Assembly (NCBI GenBank): GCA_934394815.1
Contig: CAKRRD010000035.1
Span: 1-35,078, forward strand
Direction: 5' to 3'
Origin: an uncultured Acetatifactor sp.
Lineage (GTDB): Bacteria; Bacillota; Clostridia; Lachnospirales; Lachnospiraceae
Length of the DNA: 35,078 nt
Part shown: positions 14,086-22,080 of the stretch, piece by piece
How positions within the stretch are numbered: position 1 is the stretch's first letter
Layout: the number at the start of each line of letters is the position of its first letter
Notes under the pieces: model-generated
Databases searched by the model: none
Told to the model about the DNA's origin: nothing
The model's input: only the letters and a program-made list of their open reading frames with translations
Translations under genes and position numbers: made by a program

Positions 14086-14934
14086 CTACTTGTATCTCAG
14101 GTTCTCAGTACCGATTACCTTAAAGCTGTTCATAAACAGTCTGAGCCATGGTGCATCCCCGAAAATCAGTTGCGTAAGAAACGTCACCCCCACGATCAGC
14201 GCCAGAAAGATACATATAATAAAAAGAATTCGAAACAGAGTGTCCCTGTATGCCATTATCCAGGCAGTCATTCTGGTGCGAATTCCTCTCTTTTCCTTTG
14301 AGACCGCAGCAATCCTGATGTCTTTATACAATTCGCTGAACTCGCTGTAGCTTCTTTTCTCTATTTTCTTTTTCAACAGGGTATAGCTTACCGCTTTCTG
14401 AGGGGCTTTCGGTTTTAAAAGCTCCAGCAGTATTCTTGCACACTGTACCGTGCACTCCTTCTCGGTGATCTTCGGGTCGATCTGGGCAAGATCAATCTGA
14501 TAGCTCAGAAAAACAGAATCATCTTTGGCAAGGTGGATCTGATTCTGTTGCAGCATGAGATACAGCATAGGATAGGGGATCCCCTCCATCATGCATGCGA
14601 GAATCAGATGAATGCAGATATCCTCGCACTTCGAAAGAGGAAACCTCTCTCCCGCATAAAACGCCGTCAAAGGCCGTTCCGTCTTATAGGGAAAGACCAT
14701 ACAGAAATCGCCGTTCCAGGAAAAATTCGCCACGCAGACCCGCTTCCTGTTCGCACTGCTGTGTTCAAAGGACTCGAGAACCTGCTTGACGATCTTGTGA
14801 TCCTTGATGAGTAACAGCGTATACAGGCTGCCTGCATCCGAATTCAGGTCCCTGCAGACAAGCACATCATTTGCCGCACTTTTCCGTACAACACGAATCG
14901 TATTCAGTTGCATTCCATGGGATTCATAAATCAT
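14086..14934 (-). CDS. Membrane-anchored pseudokinase-like protein
   Basis: This 282-residue protein has an N-terminal ~210-residue domain that reads like a shortened protein-kinase fold: a strand-rich N-lobe (RVVRKSAANDVLVCRDL, YTLLLIKD), a helix LILACMMEGIPYPMLYLML and a segment NQIHLAKDDSVFLSYQID that stands where a kinase has its catalytic loop and DFG region. The HRD and DFG motifs themselves and a clear P-loop Gly motif are not seen, so it is probably inactive. One membrane segment lies at ~234-257, with a short extracellular tail. The topology is cytoplasmic domain then membrane. It sits between the first operon gene and the receptor gene (21-bp gap to the latter). I rate the kinase relation as plausible, not proven; a structure prediction would settle it. 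Confidence 0.6.
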   Translation of the reverse strand: MIYESHGMQLNTIRVVRKSAANDVLVCRDLNSDAGSLYTLLLIKDHKIVKQVLESFEHSSANRKRVCVANFSWNGDFCMVFPYKTERPLTAFYAGERFPLSKCEDICIHLILACMMEGIPYPMLYLMLQQNQIHLAKDDSVFLSYQIDLAQIDPKITEKECTVQCARILLELLKPKAPQKAVSYTLLKKKIEKRSYSEFSELYKDIRIAAVSKEKRGIRTRMTAWIMAYRDTLFRILFIICIFLALIVGVTFLTQLIFGDAPWLRLFMNSFKVIGTENLRYK

Positions 14935-14966
14935 CTCTGTTATGCGTACTCCTTATCTGCCCGGAA

Positions 14967-16775
14967 TCATTTTTTGTCCGCATCCTCTGCGGTCTTCTTC
15001 TTGACGATGGCATAAGCATAGGTACAGATCACCGGCATATCCACACAGTAAATTCTGATCTCGTAAACGCCTTCCTTGCCGGGTGCCGTATAGACACCTT
15101 CCGCTGTAATCTCTCCGCTGCCCGGCTCCGTCAGTTCATAGGCAATGGTATAGCTGTCCATGTTGGTACACTTTACTTCAAAATAATAGCTTTCCTTCGC
15201 TCCGAGAACAACCGTCGGTGTCACAGCGGCAATGCTTCTGTCACTGTAATCCTCCTTCAGGCCGAGATCGTTTCCTGCCGGGAACTTCATTGCCACCCAG
15301 CGGTATGTCAGAACGAGATAATCCACGTTCTGCAGAAGCTTCGCTGCCACCGTAAAGCTTCCCTTGTCGTTCATTACCTTCACAGCTGTCTCCACATTGA
15401 CATTCGTTCTGGCAATGTTTTCAAACAGTTCGGGATTCCCATAGATTGTATTCTTTGCGCCGACACCAAGGGCAGTGTCCTCCGCTATGTACTCATAACC
15501 GATATCTACATATACATTTCCTTTTCCAAGACCATGAATGATCTCCCCCGAATAGCAGATATCCCCTTTTTTTGCAGCATTTCCCAGTGGAATTTCCAGG
15601 GTTCCGGTCGCAATCTGCGGTTCTGCACTCATATCCCTGCCGGCATTCTCAACCCGGATATTCTCTGTCCTGTCATCCTCCCGTGCGGTTTCAGACTCGC
15701 CCTCTCTCAAAAAGTACGACAGATACTCGTGTCTTTTGGCGTGCTGTGCCGGCGATGCAATATATTTTTTAACATGATTCTCTATTACTTCTTCAATCAG
15801 ATATGCGCTGTCCGTACGCACCAGTTTCAAATCTGCCAGACGTATGAAGTCCTGGACGCCACCCATGCTCTGCATTTCAAGACTGATGCGCCCGATCTCG
15901 CGATTCACAAGTTCCCTCGGTGTCAGATCTCCGATCATCACCTTCAGGAAAAGTGCAGACATCACCGGTGCCTCTGTCCCGTTCACCGCTGCACTTGCAC
16001 TATCACTCTTTAATACCACATCCGTATCCACCAGAGAGACGTCCTGAACCTTCATCCAGTATTCCTTTATTACCATCTCTCCCTGTTCTAAAGCAATATC
16101 CTCAAACGCAATCTCTACTTCATGTCCGCCGTCTTGCGAACAGAATGCCGGTGTCTGAAGCACCCCATGATAGGAAAACGTCTTTTTATCCGCAGACAGC
16201 TTCTGTACCTTTGCAAGCATCCTCACCTGTCTGCCCCTGCACACTGTCGCCGGAAGGATTACCTCAACGAGATAGTCCTCCGTCTCCACCAGCGTACCCT
16301 TCACCAGAAATTCCGATTCCAGTTCAAAGCCGCTCCCGGCATCCACACTGTCCATCAAAAACAACTGATATTCTTCACTGATGCGGTTGTATTCGTATTC
16401 CTTGTCGGCATTCTGGCTGTTCAAGGCATAAACGGTATGTACATCCTTCTCCTGGTATCTGAGGCAAAGACTCGCAAGATTCGTCTTCAGCTGATCAAAG
16501 CCCTCGATGGATGACAGCTTTTTCACCACGGAGGATTCAATGACAATCTCTCTTCCGAGGCCGTCTATTGCTGCTCCGCTCTCCACAAGAAGTGATAGAT
16601 CATCGAGGCTGAATACTCCGCATCCGCAGATAATTCCCGCGCCGTACATCATATTGTTCAGAAATCTTCTCTTATTGTTAAAATAATTCTGCTCAGCCTG
16701 AAAATCAGCACTTGTCAGCATTTTACCGGGGTAATAACGATTTCGTTCGAACGGATAGATTTGATTATTATTCAT
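14967..16775 (-). CDS. Large CIS-associated protein (YPGKMLT-DF-EQ type) with C-terminal Ig-like domain
   Basis: The ~602-residue product opens YPFERNRYYPGKMLTSADFQ, then AEQNYFNNKRRFLNNMMYG, GAGIICGCGVFS and ESGAAIDGLGREIVIE. This pattern (F-x-G-K-L-L-x-x-x-D-F-x-x-E-Q, then R-x-L-N, then G-x-A-I-D-x-x-G-R-E-I) is familiar from large proteins coded in extracellular CIS clusters, whose role I cannot name with confidence. The middle is mixed; residues ~500-590 look like a bacterial Ig-like domain (SGEITAEGVYTAPGKEGVYE). There is no signal peptide. I chose the ATG at 16773-16775, six bases after AGGAAAG; the frame is open for 17 codons further upstream. It is the first gene of the operon, ~65 nt after the predicted transcription start. 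Confidence 0.68.
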   Translation of the reverse strand: MNNNQIYPFERNRYYPGKMLTSADFQAEQNYFNNKRRFLNNMMYGAGIICGCGVFSLDDLSLLVESGAAIDGLGREIVIESSVVKKLSSIEGFDQLKTNLASLCLRYQEKDVHTVYALNSQNADKEYEYNRISEEYQLFLMDSVDAGSGFELESEFLVKGTLVETEDYLVEVILPATVCRGRQVRMLAKVQKLSADKKTFSYHGVLQTPAFCSQDGGHEVEIAFEDIALEQGEMVIKEYWMKVQDVSLVDTDVVLKSDSASAAVNGTEAPVMSALFLKVMIGDLTPRELVNREIGRISLEMQSMGGVQDFIRLADLKLVRTDSAYLIEEVIENHVKKYIASPAQHAKRHEYLSYFLREGESETAREDDRTENIRVENAGRDMSAEPQIATGTLEIPLGNAAKKGDICYSGEIIHGLGKGNVYVDIGYEYIAEDTALGVGAKNTIYGNPELFENIARTNVNVETAVKVMNDKGSFTVAAKLLQNVDYLVLTYRWVAMKFPAGNDLGLKEDYSDRSIAAVTPTVVLGAKESYYFEVKCTNMDSYTIAYELTEPGSGEITAEGVYTAPGKEGVYEIRIYCVDMPVICTYAYAIVKKKTAEDADKK

Positions 16776-16846
16776 ATTCGCTTTCCTCATCTGCTTATAA
16801 TTTTTGTTAGTTTTTACAAAAAACAAAATTTTACTATATTTGGTAT

Positions 16847-16875
16847 ATTATAACATAAAAAGTCCTTTTTTTCAA
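16847..16875 (-). promoter_or_regulatory. Promoter of the CIS operon
   Basis: On the minus strand TTGAAA (16870-16875), a 17-bp spacer and TATAAT (16847-16852) form an almost perfect sigma-70-type promoter. The surroundings are very AT-rich, and no inverted repeat overlaps it. The predicted start near 16840 leaves a ~65-nt leader. All 14 leftward genes down to the window edge have gaps below 90 bp and no strong terminator, so this is probably the main promoter. Confidence 0.8.
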
Positions 16876-16953
16876 GAATTCCTGTATTTTTGCTTTCGTA
16901 GTTTATAAAAAAATTTGTGAGATTTTCATACTATTTTTGTTTCCTGTGTCCAT

Positions 16954-17349
16954 CTACTTTTCCAGTCCGTAACTGCGGATAGACCATCCCGTTCCGTCTT
17001 TTTCAAACGTCATAAACAGATACGACAGTGAGTCCTCCTGCGCCGGTAAAAATTCTACTTCGACCGTGCAGTCTGTGCTATTGTCCTCCCCGACTCCGGA
17101 CAGTCCCTTAATGCCCATAATCTGCACATCTCCTGTATATTCCTCCTGAAAATAAGATTTTGTGAAATCTCCTGCCAGTTCGTACACTGTTTCTCTGTCT
17201 TCTGTTTTTTCCACTTCCTCCAGTATTTTCAGTTCGTCATTACCCGTCATAAGGTCATTCGTTTGTCCGCTACATGCCGTTAAAAATATGCATGTCACAA
17301 TTACCCCTGCCAGGCTTTTCATTTGCCAGCAATTTTTACCATTTTTCAC
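16954..17349 (-). CDS. Small lipoprotein
   Basis: The ~131-residue product has a lipoprotein signal peptide: basic start, hydrophobic core, then the lipobox LTAC with Cys26 as the lipid-anchored residue. The mature part of ~105 residues is acidic. It includes VYELAGDFTKSYF and ends in a beta-rich part with DCTVEVEFLPAQED and LFMTFEKDGTGWSIRSYG, the shape of small NTF2-like or DUF4878-like lipoproteins, although I do not assign a family. I chose a GTG start at 17347-17349, ten bases after GGAGG; an ATG six codons upstream overlaps that ribosome site. It has its own promoter and lies just upstream of the CIS promoter in the same direction. A role with the CIS is possible but unsupported. Confidence 0.78.
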   Translation of the reverse strand: MKNGKNCWQMKSLAGVIVTCIFLTACSGQTNDLMTGNDELKILEEVEKTEDRETVYELAGDFTKSYFQEEYTGDVQIMGIKGLSGVGEDNSTDCTVEVEFLPAQEDSLSYLFMTFEKDGTGWSIRSYGLEK

Positions 17350-17415
17350 AATGCGCTTTCCTCCCATCGTCTGTGATTATCGTTTTATTAAATTATAACA
17401 CACCACGAATCACTG

Positions 17416-17434
17416 ACTGGTCATTTACTGGTCA
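17416..17434. promoter_or_regulatory. Direct repeat ACTGGTCA x2, candidate operator
   Basis: ACTGGTCA occurs at 17416-17423 and 17427-17434, 11 bp apart start to start, so both face the same side of the helix. The pair lies just downstream of the predicted lipoprotein transcription start. LytTR proteins bind direct repeats, and a LytTR gene is divergent from this site, so it is a natural candidate. The usual LytTR spacing is about twice as large, so the match is not close. Confidence 0.45.
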
Positions 17435-17446
17435 ATCAATATTTTT

Positions 17447-17475
17447 ATATTATACAAATCATATTTAAAAGTCAA
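17447..17475 (-). promoter_or_regulatory. Promoter of the lipoprotein gene
   Basis: TTGACT at 17470-17475 is followed after 17 bp by TAATAT (17447-17452) on the minus strand; an overlapping TATAAT sits at a 15-bp spacing. The leader to the GTG start is about 90 nt and contains the direct repeats. Confidence 0.6.
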
Positions 17476-17573
17476 TAATTTATTTGCATTGCTCGTCTCA
17501 AAAACAGTCTATCGAATAGTTTTGCACAATAAGTTAAATAAACGTCATTGCTTAATAAGCTTTAACGAATCTG

Positions 17574-17602
17574 TTGTACCTCCTGCCATAGCGTGGTATA
17601 CT
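17574..17602 (+). promoter_or_regulatory. Promoter of the LytTR-PAS gene
   Basis: TTGTAC (17574-17579), a 17-bp spacer and TATACT (17597-17602) precede the gene on the plus strand. The leader is short (~25 nt) with AAAGGAG before the ATG. Upstream, AATAAG occurs at 17528 and 17554, possibly part of an autoregulatory site. The rest of 17476-17573 is AT-rich and holds nothing else I can name. Confidence 0.72.
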
Positions 17603-17632
17603 AGACACATCAACTGAAAAAGGAGTCCCTCT

Positions 17633-18325
17633 ATGACCAACCTGAACACATACTTTAAAAAGCATGGCCTTTGTGCTGAGAACATCCTGTACATTTACCG
17701 CAAAGACCGCAAGACCGTCATCCAACGCTCGGACGGTGAGGCATTTGCACTGTTTATACCGGTACAAAGTGTTCTGTCCGCTTTGCCGGAGAGCGAGTTT
17801 TTGAGCATCAGCAAGGGAACGGTCGTATGTCGCAGCCACATTGTAAATATTAGCGATGACGGCATTTATACCATGTCGGATGACCGCACTTTTCAAGGAC
17901 GCAAGCGCGGCATGAGCAGCCATCGCCGTCTGCGCACAGAAATAGGACTGGCAAAAACGAAGCCCCATCCCTTAAGTATGCTGGAAAAATGCAGCCTTCT
18001 GGACGATATGCCGCTGGCATTCTGCGTGATAGAGCTTGTTTTTAACCAGGACGGGCACGGCATGGATTTCATTTTCCGCTATTGCAATGCGGAAATGGCG
18101 AATGTGGAAGGCATTCCCGTGGAAGAAATGCTTGACCGCTCGTTCTACGAGATTTTCCGCAATGGTGACAAAAAGTGGCTTGTGGCGTATGCTGATGTAG
18201 CTCTGAACGGTACAAAACACACCCTCCACGATTACAGCCCGGAAATAAATAAGTATCTTACCATCCATTGCTATCAGCCTGAACCCGGCTATTGTGCCTG
18301 CGTGTTGCAAGTGACGGATCAATAA
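17633..18325 (+). CDS. LytTR-PAS transcriptional regulator
   Basis: The 230-residue product combines an N-terminal LytTR DNA-binding domain (~10-103) with a C-terminal PAS domain (~120-228). LytTR features are ENILYIYRKDRKTVI, the central FIPVQSVLSALPESEFLSIS, and CRSHIVNIS, matching the family's F-xxIH-(R/K)-S-xIVN motif. The PAS part reads DMPLAFCVIEL, FIFRYCNAEMANVEGI and EEMLDRSFYEIF, typical of a ligand- or signal-binding fold. It is a one-component regulator: no receiver domain is present. The gene is isolated, divergent from the lipoprotein gene and convergent with trpA. Its coding sequence uses many GCG/CGC codons and differs in feel from its neighbours, a possible sign of transfer. 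Targets are not shown by the sequence; the nearest promoters are its own, the lipoprotein's and the CIS operon's. Confidence 0.88.
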   Translation: MTNLNTYFKKHGLCAENILYIYRKDRKTVIQRSDGEAFALFIPVQSVLSALPESEFLSISKGTVVCRSHIVNISDDGIYTMSDDRTFQGRKRGMSSHRRLRTEIGLAKTKPHPLSMLEKCSLLDDMPLAFCVIELVFNQDGHGMDFIFRYCNAEMANVEGIPVEEMLDRSFYEIFRNGDKKWLVAYADVALNGTKHTLHDYSPEINKYLTIHCYQPEPGYCACVLQVTDQ

Positions 18326-18390
18326 ATCGAATAAGCAAACAATTATCTTTTTTGCTCCCTAATTTTCCTCTCTTTTTATTTTCAGATACA

Positions 18391-18421
18391 AAAACCGGAG
18401 CAGTCTTTTCGACCACTCCGG
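18391..18421 (-). terminator. Terminator of the trp operon
   Basis: On the minus strand an 11-bp stem (CCGGAGTGGTC with GACTGCTCCGG, two G-U pairs) closes a GAAA tetraloop and is followed by TTTT and a T-rich stretch. It lies 44 bp after the trpA stop. Read on the plus strand it is a weaker terminator for the LytTR-PAS gene, so it may serve both convergent units. Confidence 0.88.
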
Positions 18422-18464
18422 CTTTCCTATCACTCTCTTATTTTCTTATTCTTCGTAATCTTAT

Positions 18465-19247
18465 TTAAGCCTCTGCCACAGCCTCTTTCATGCTCTTCAC
18501 ATATTCTCCGATGTAAGGAGCTGCGTCTTTGCCGTACTTTGCAATGATCTTCACGATGGCGCTTCCAACGATGGCTCCATCGGAGATGGCTGCCATGGCT
18601 TTGGCCTGTTCGGGAGTGCTGATGCCGAAACCGATAGCACAGGGAACGTCGGTCACAGTGCGGATGCTTTCCACGATGGCGGGCAGATCGGTCTTGATCT
18701 CGCTGCGCACGCCGGTAACACCCATGGAGCTTACCACATAGATAAATCCTTCCGCCTCCGATGCGATCCGGCGGATACGGCTCTCGGAAGTGGGTGCGAT
18801 CATGGAGATCACCTTCACGCCATGGGCTTTGGCGGGAGCCTCCACCTCTGCCTTCTCTTCATAAGGCACATCGGGAATGATGATAGCGCTGATGCCCAGT
18901 TCCTCACACTTGGTGAAAAATTTCTCGTATCCGTAATGGAATACCGGATTCACATAGGTCATAAACGCCAGTGGGATCTCTGACTGCTCCCGCACTCTTT
19001 TCACGATGTCGAACACACCGTCCGTAGTCATGCCGTTGCCAAGAGAACGGATATTGGCCTCCTGGATCACCACACCCTCCGCTGTGGGATCGGAAAAGGG
19101 AATACCGATCTCTATGAGATCCGCCCCTGCCTTTTCCATCTCCAGAATGAACTTTACAGTGCTGTCCGCATCCGGGTCTCCTGCGGTGAGGAAGCCGATG
19201 AACGCCTTTTTATTCGGTGTATCAAATACTTTTTCTAATTTACTCAT
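18465..19247 (-). CDS. trpA: Tryptophan synthase alpha chain
   Basis: The 260-residue enzyme cleaves indole-3-glycerol phosphate into indole and glyceraldehyde 3-phosphate and passes indole to TrpB through a tunnel. It shows FIGFLTAGDPD, LIEIGIPFSDP with the catalytic Glu at residue 46 (Salmonella Glu49), FMTYVNPVF, IIPDVPYEE, the loop VSSMGVTGVR and the phosphate-binding GFGISTPEQ. The residue matching Salmonella Asp60 is Glu57 here (TAEGVV instead of LADGP); this may be a clostridial variant. I chose the ATG at 19245-19247 because the more upstream ATG at 19262 overlaps the GGAG ribosome site. It is the last gene of the trp operon, ~150 bp after trpB. Confidence 0.97.
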   Translation of the reverse strand: MSKLEKVFDTPNKKAFIGFLTAGDPDADSTVKFILEMEKAGADLIEIGIPFSDPTAEGVVIQEANIRSLGNGMTTDGVFDIVKRVREQSEIPLAFMTYVNPVFHYGYEKFFTKCEELGISAIIIPDVPYEEKAEVEAPAKAHGVKVISMIAPTSESRIRRIASEAEGFIYVVSSMGVTGVRSEIKTDLPAIVESIRTVTDVPCAIGFGISTPEQAKAMAAISDGAIVGSAIVKIIAKYGKDAAPYIGEYVKSMKEAVAEA

Positions 19248-19329
19248 CGTATCTGTCTCCATTTCTTCTATCTACTATCTACATTTCATATAATTCACAC
19301 TTTAAGCATCCGTTTTCTTAAACATAAGC

Positions 19330-19347
19330 TGTGAAAAGCATTTCACA
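19330..19347. other. Small hairpin in the trpB-trpA gap
   Basis: TGTGAAA and TTTCACA form a 7-bp stem with a 4-base loop, and TAAGCT/AGCTTA flank it more widely. The trpB-trpA gap (19248-19394) is unusually long, since these genes often overlap. The hairpin is weak and may affect mRNA stability; no internal promoter is evident. Confidence 0.4.
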
Positions 19348-19394
19348 TGCACACATTTGAAAGCTTATATTCCGAAAGCTTACCATTAATTACA

Positions 19395-20579
19395 TCAGTC
19401 ATGAATATCCACGCCACGGTATCTCGCGATGGCTGCCACATCCTTGTCACCTCTTCCGGACAGACATACGATAATGCTCTGATCCGGGCTGTAATTCTTT
19501 GCGATCTTACGCACCTGTGCTACCGCATGGGCACTCTCGATGGCGCAGATAATGCCTTCAGTTCTTGCCAGATATTCAAAGGCATCTACCGCCTCATCAT
19601 CCGTAACAGGGACATACTGCGCTCTGCCGATGTCATGCAGATAAGCATGCTCCGGTCCGATGCCGGGATAATCCAGTCCTGCGGAAATGGAATATACGGG
19701 AGCGATCTGTCCGTATTCGTCCTGACAGAAATAGGATTTCATGCCATGGAAGATTCCTAAGGATCCCGTCGCAATGGTAGCTGCGGTCAGTGCCGTATCC
19801 ACACCCTTGCCTGCTGCCTCACAGCCGATCAGTTCCACATCCCTGTCCTCAATAAAGTTGTAAAATGCGCCCATGGCGTTGCTGCCGCCGCCCACGCAGG
19901 CTACCACAGCGGCCGGAAGTTTTCCCTCTGTCTTCAGGATCTGTTCTTTTGCCTCTTCACTGATAACACTCTGAAAATCTCTGACGATCATGGGAAAAGG
20001 ATGGGGTCCCATAACAGATCCCAGTACATAATGGGTATCCGCCACACGGTTGGACCACTCTCTCATGGTCTCATTGACAGCGTCCTTTAAGGTCATGGTA
20101 CCGGAAGTCACAGGATGCACCTTTGCTCCCAAAAGCTCCATACGATAAACATTCAGCGCCTGTCTGTCGGTATCTTCTTTTCCCATGAAGATCTCGCATT
20201 CCATTCCTAAGAATGCTGCTGCCGTTGCGGTAGCCACACCATGCTGCCCCGCACCGGTCTCTGCAATCAGACGGGTCTTGCCCATCTTCTTGGCAAGAAG
20301 CGCCTGCCCCAGTGCATTATTGATCTTGTGGGAGCCGGTGTGGTTTAAGTCCTCTCTCTTTAAATAGATTTTCGCGCCGCCCAGATCCTTGGTCATCTTC
20401 TCCGCATAGTACAGCAGAGAGGGGCGTCCCGCGTATTCATTCAGCAGTTTGTTCAATTCCGCATTGAATTCCGGATCCTTCTTATAATGCTCGTAGCACT
20501 CCTCCAGATGGATCAGTTCATTCATCAATGTCTCGGAGATATATTGTCCTCCGTGGATTCCGTAACGTCCTTTGCTCAT
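19395..20579 (-). CDS. trpB: Tryptophan synthase beta chain
   Basis: The 394-residue PLP enzyme joins indole with serine to give tryptophan. It carries the PLP lysine in [20 protein letters not shown], the motif [20 protein letters not shown], the PLP-phosphate loop [10 protein letters not shown] and the C-terminal [12 protein letters not shown]. Length and start ([14 protein letters not shown] region right after the N-terminus) are those of the TrpB1 type that pairs with TrpA. The ATG at 20577-20579 has an AGAGGA ribosome site. It follows trpF after a 74-bp AT-rich gap that contains loose repeats of CGATTT/TGATTT but no gene. Confidence 0.98.
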   Translation of the reverse strand: MSKGRYGIHGGQYISETLMNELIHLEECYEHYKKDPEFNAELNKLLNEYAGRPSLLYYAEKMTKDLGGAKIYLKREDLNHTGSHKINNALGQALLAKKMGKTRLIAETGAGQHGVATATAAAFLGMECEIFMGKEDTDRQALNVYRMELLGAKVHPVTSGTMTLKDAVNETMREWSNRVADTHYVLGSVMGPHPFPMIVRDFQSVISEEAKEQILKTEGKLPAAVVACVGGGSNAMGAFYNFIEDRDVELIGCEAAGKGVDTALTAATIATGSLGIFHGMKSYFCQDEYGQIAPVYSISAGLDYPGIGPEHAYLHDIGRAQYVPVTDDEAVDAFEYLARTEGIICAIESAHAVAQVRKIAKNYSPDQSIIVCLSGRGDKDVAAIARYRGVDIHD

Positions 20580-20653
20580 TTGTTCGTCCTCTTTTCTTTA
20601 TTCCCGATTTTAATTTCTGATTTCAATTTCCGATTTATAATTCTTCTGTATTT

Positions 20654-21265
20654 TCAATCTCTATTGTTCCGATACCGCTCTACCAGTTCCATAATCCGGC
20701 GCATCTTCTCCGGATCCTTCTTCCGGTCACTCTCGATGCCGGAGCTGATATCCACCGCGTAGGGTCTCACCGTTTCCATGGCCTCCGTCAGATTCTCCGG
20801 CTGCAATCCGCCCGCCAGGAAAAATTCTCTGTCGATCCCACCAAGAACGCTCCAGTCAAAAGCCTGTCCCGTCCCCATTCCGTTATCGAATAACAGATAG
20901 TCTGCACTGCTGTCCAGCCACGCTTCCACATCGTACCGGTCTCTTACTTTGACCGCCTTGATCACCGGTTTGTGGCAGACCGCCTGCAGGTACTGGATAT
21001 CCTCTTCCGTCTCATCCCCGTGAAGCTGTGCCACATCCAGAACGCCTTCCTCCAGCAGTTCTATGATTGTTTTCGGATCCTCATTCACAAACACCCCCAC
21101 CGTCCGGATCCCCGGTAAAAGCTTCTTGCGGTATTCCGCCGCCTGTTCCTTCGTAACCGCCCGGTGGCTCTTTTCGTAAAATACAAATCCCACATAATCC
21201 GGCTGTACCTCATTGGCATAAGCAATATCCTCCGGACGATAGAGACCGCACATTTTTACTTTCAT
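20654..21265 (-). CDS. trpF: Phosphoribosylanthranilate isomerase
   Basis: The ~203-residue TIM-barrel enzyme converts phosphoribosylanthranilate to the deoxyribulose form. It begins VKMCGLYRPEDI with the catalytic Cys6 and shows DYVGFVFYEKSHRAVT, DVAQLHGDE, LLFDNGMGTGQAFDW with the catalytic Asp, and AGGLQPENLTEAM followed by DISSGIES, the phosphate-binding end. A frame opens eight codons earlier with GTG, but that stretch overlaps the end of trpC, and AAAGG lies before the ATG at 21263-21265, so I chose this ATG. It starts 5 bp after the trpC stop, hence likely coupled. Confidence 0.96.
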   Translation of the reverse strand: MKVKMCGLYRPEDIAYANEVQPDYVGFVFYEKSHRAVTKEQAAEYRKKLLPGIRTVGVFVNEDPKTIIELLEEGVLDVAQLHGDETEEDIQYLQAVCHKPVIKAVKVRDRYDVEAWLDSSADYLLFDNGMGTGQAFDWSVLGGIDREFFLAGGLQPENLTEAMETVRPYAVDISSGIESDRKKDPEKMRRIMELVERYRNNRD

Positions 21266-21270
21266 AAAAT

Positions 21271-22065
21271 TTACAACCTTTCTGCACACTGTCCCCGGAG
21301 TTCCTGCAAGGCCGCTTTCTTATCCGCACTTCGCATCAGAGTCTCTCCGATAAGGACGGCATTGGTACCGTTCTGCTCCAATTGCTCGATGTCCTGCCTC
21401 GTCTTCATTCCACTCTCGGATACGAAGAGAATCTTCTCCGGCACCAGTTCCCGCAGCCGCACGGAATTATGGATATCCACCGTAAAATCTTTCAGGTCCC
21501 GGTTATTCACACCGATGATCTTTGCTCCGGCCTGCAGTGCCATCTCTACTTCCCGCTCGTCATGGGCTTCCACCAGTGCCGACAAGCCAAGTTCCCTTGC
21601 GATTCCCGCATATTCCGACAGCTGCATGGGGGACAGGATGGCACAGATCAGGAGCACCGCAGACGCTCCGATATTTTTCGCCTCATAGATCATGTATTCG
21701 TCTACCGTGAAATCTTTTCGCAGCAGAGGGATCTGTACCGCCTGCCGGATCTCCGTCAGATATTCGTTCTTCCCCTGAAAATACGCCGGTTCCGTCAGCA
21801 CCGAGATAGCATCCGCTCCTGCTGCTTCATATTCTCCTGCGATCTGCACATAAGGGAACTCCTTTGCGATCAGTCCCTTGGAGGGCGACGCCTTTTTCAC
21901 CTCGCAGATAAAGCTCATTCCCGGCTTTGCCAGTGCCTGTTCAAAGGGAAAGCCCGTATTATTGCCCAGATCTCTTGCTCTGGCGATCTGTTCTGCAAGA
22001 GGCAGTGCTTCTTTTGCTGCTGCCACCCGCTCCAAAGTGGAAGCTGCTATGGTATCCAGTATCAT
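21271..22065 (-). CDS. trpC: Indole-3-glycerol phosphate synthase
   Basis: The 264-residue TIM-barrel enzyme closes the indole ring with loss of CO2. It shows the conserved FICEVKKASPSKGLI, LTEPAYFQG, LLRKDFTVDEYMIYEAKNIG, LVEAHDEREVEMAL, GVNNRDLKDFTVD and FVSESGMKTRQDIE segments, ending in the phosphate-binding GETLMRS. It is a single-function enzyme, not fused to TrpF as in E. coli. The start ATG has AGGAGG seven bases upstream, lying next to the stop of trpGD (15-bp gap). Confidence 0.97.
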   Translation of the reverse strand: MILDTIAASTLERVAAAKEALPLAEQIARARDLGNNTGFPFEQALAKPGMSFICEVKKASPSKGLIAKEFPYVQIAGEYEAAGADAISVLTEPAYFQGKNEYLTEIRQAVQIPLLRKDFTVDEYMIYEAKNIGASAVLLICAILSPMQLSEYAGIARELGLSALVEAHDEREVEMALQAGAKIIGVNNRDLKDFTVDIHNSVRLRELVPEKILFVSESGMKTRQDIEQLEQNGTNAVLIGETLMRSADKKAALQELRGQCAERL

Positions 22066-22080
22066 TTTTCTGCCTCCTGC

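Noticed and set aside
14871..16013. A 380-residue plus-strand frame opposite the first CIS gene.
   Set aside because: It lies antisense to a recognisable CIS protein, has unusual composition and no promoter or ribosome site.
17552..17968. A minus-strand 138-residue frame.
   Set aside because: It is antisense to the LytTR-PAS gene, which has clear domains, promoter and ribosome site.
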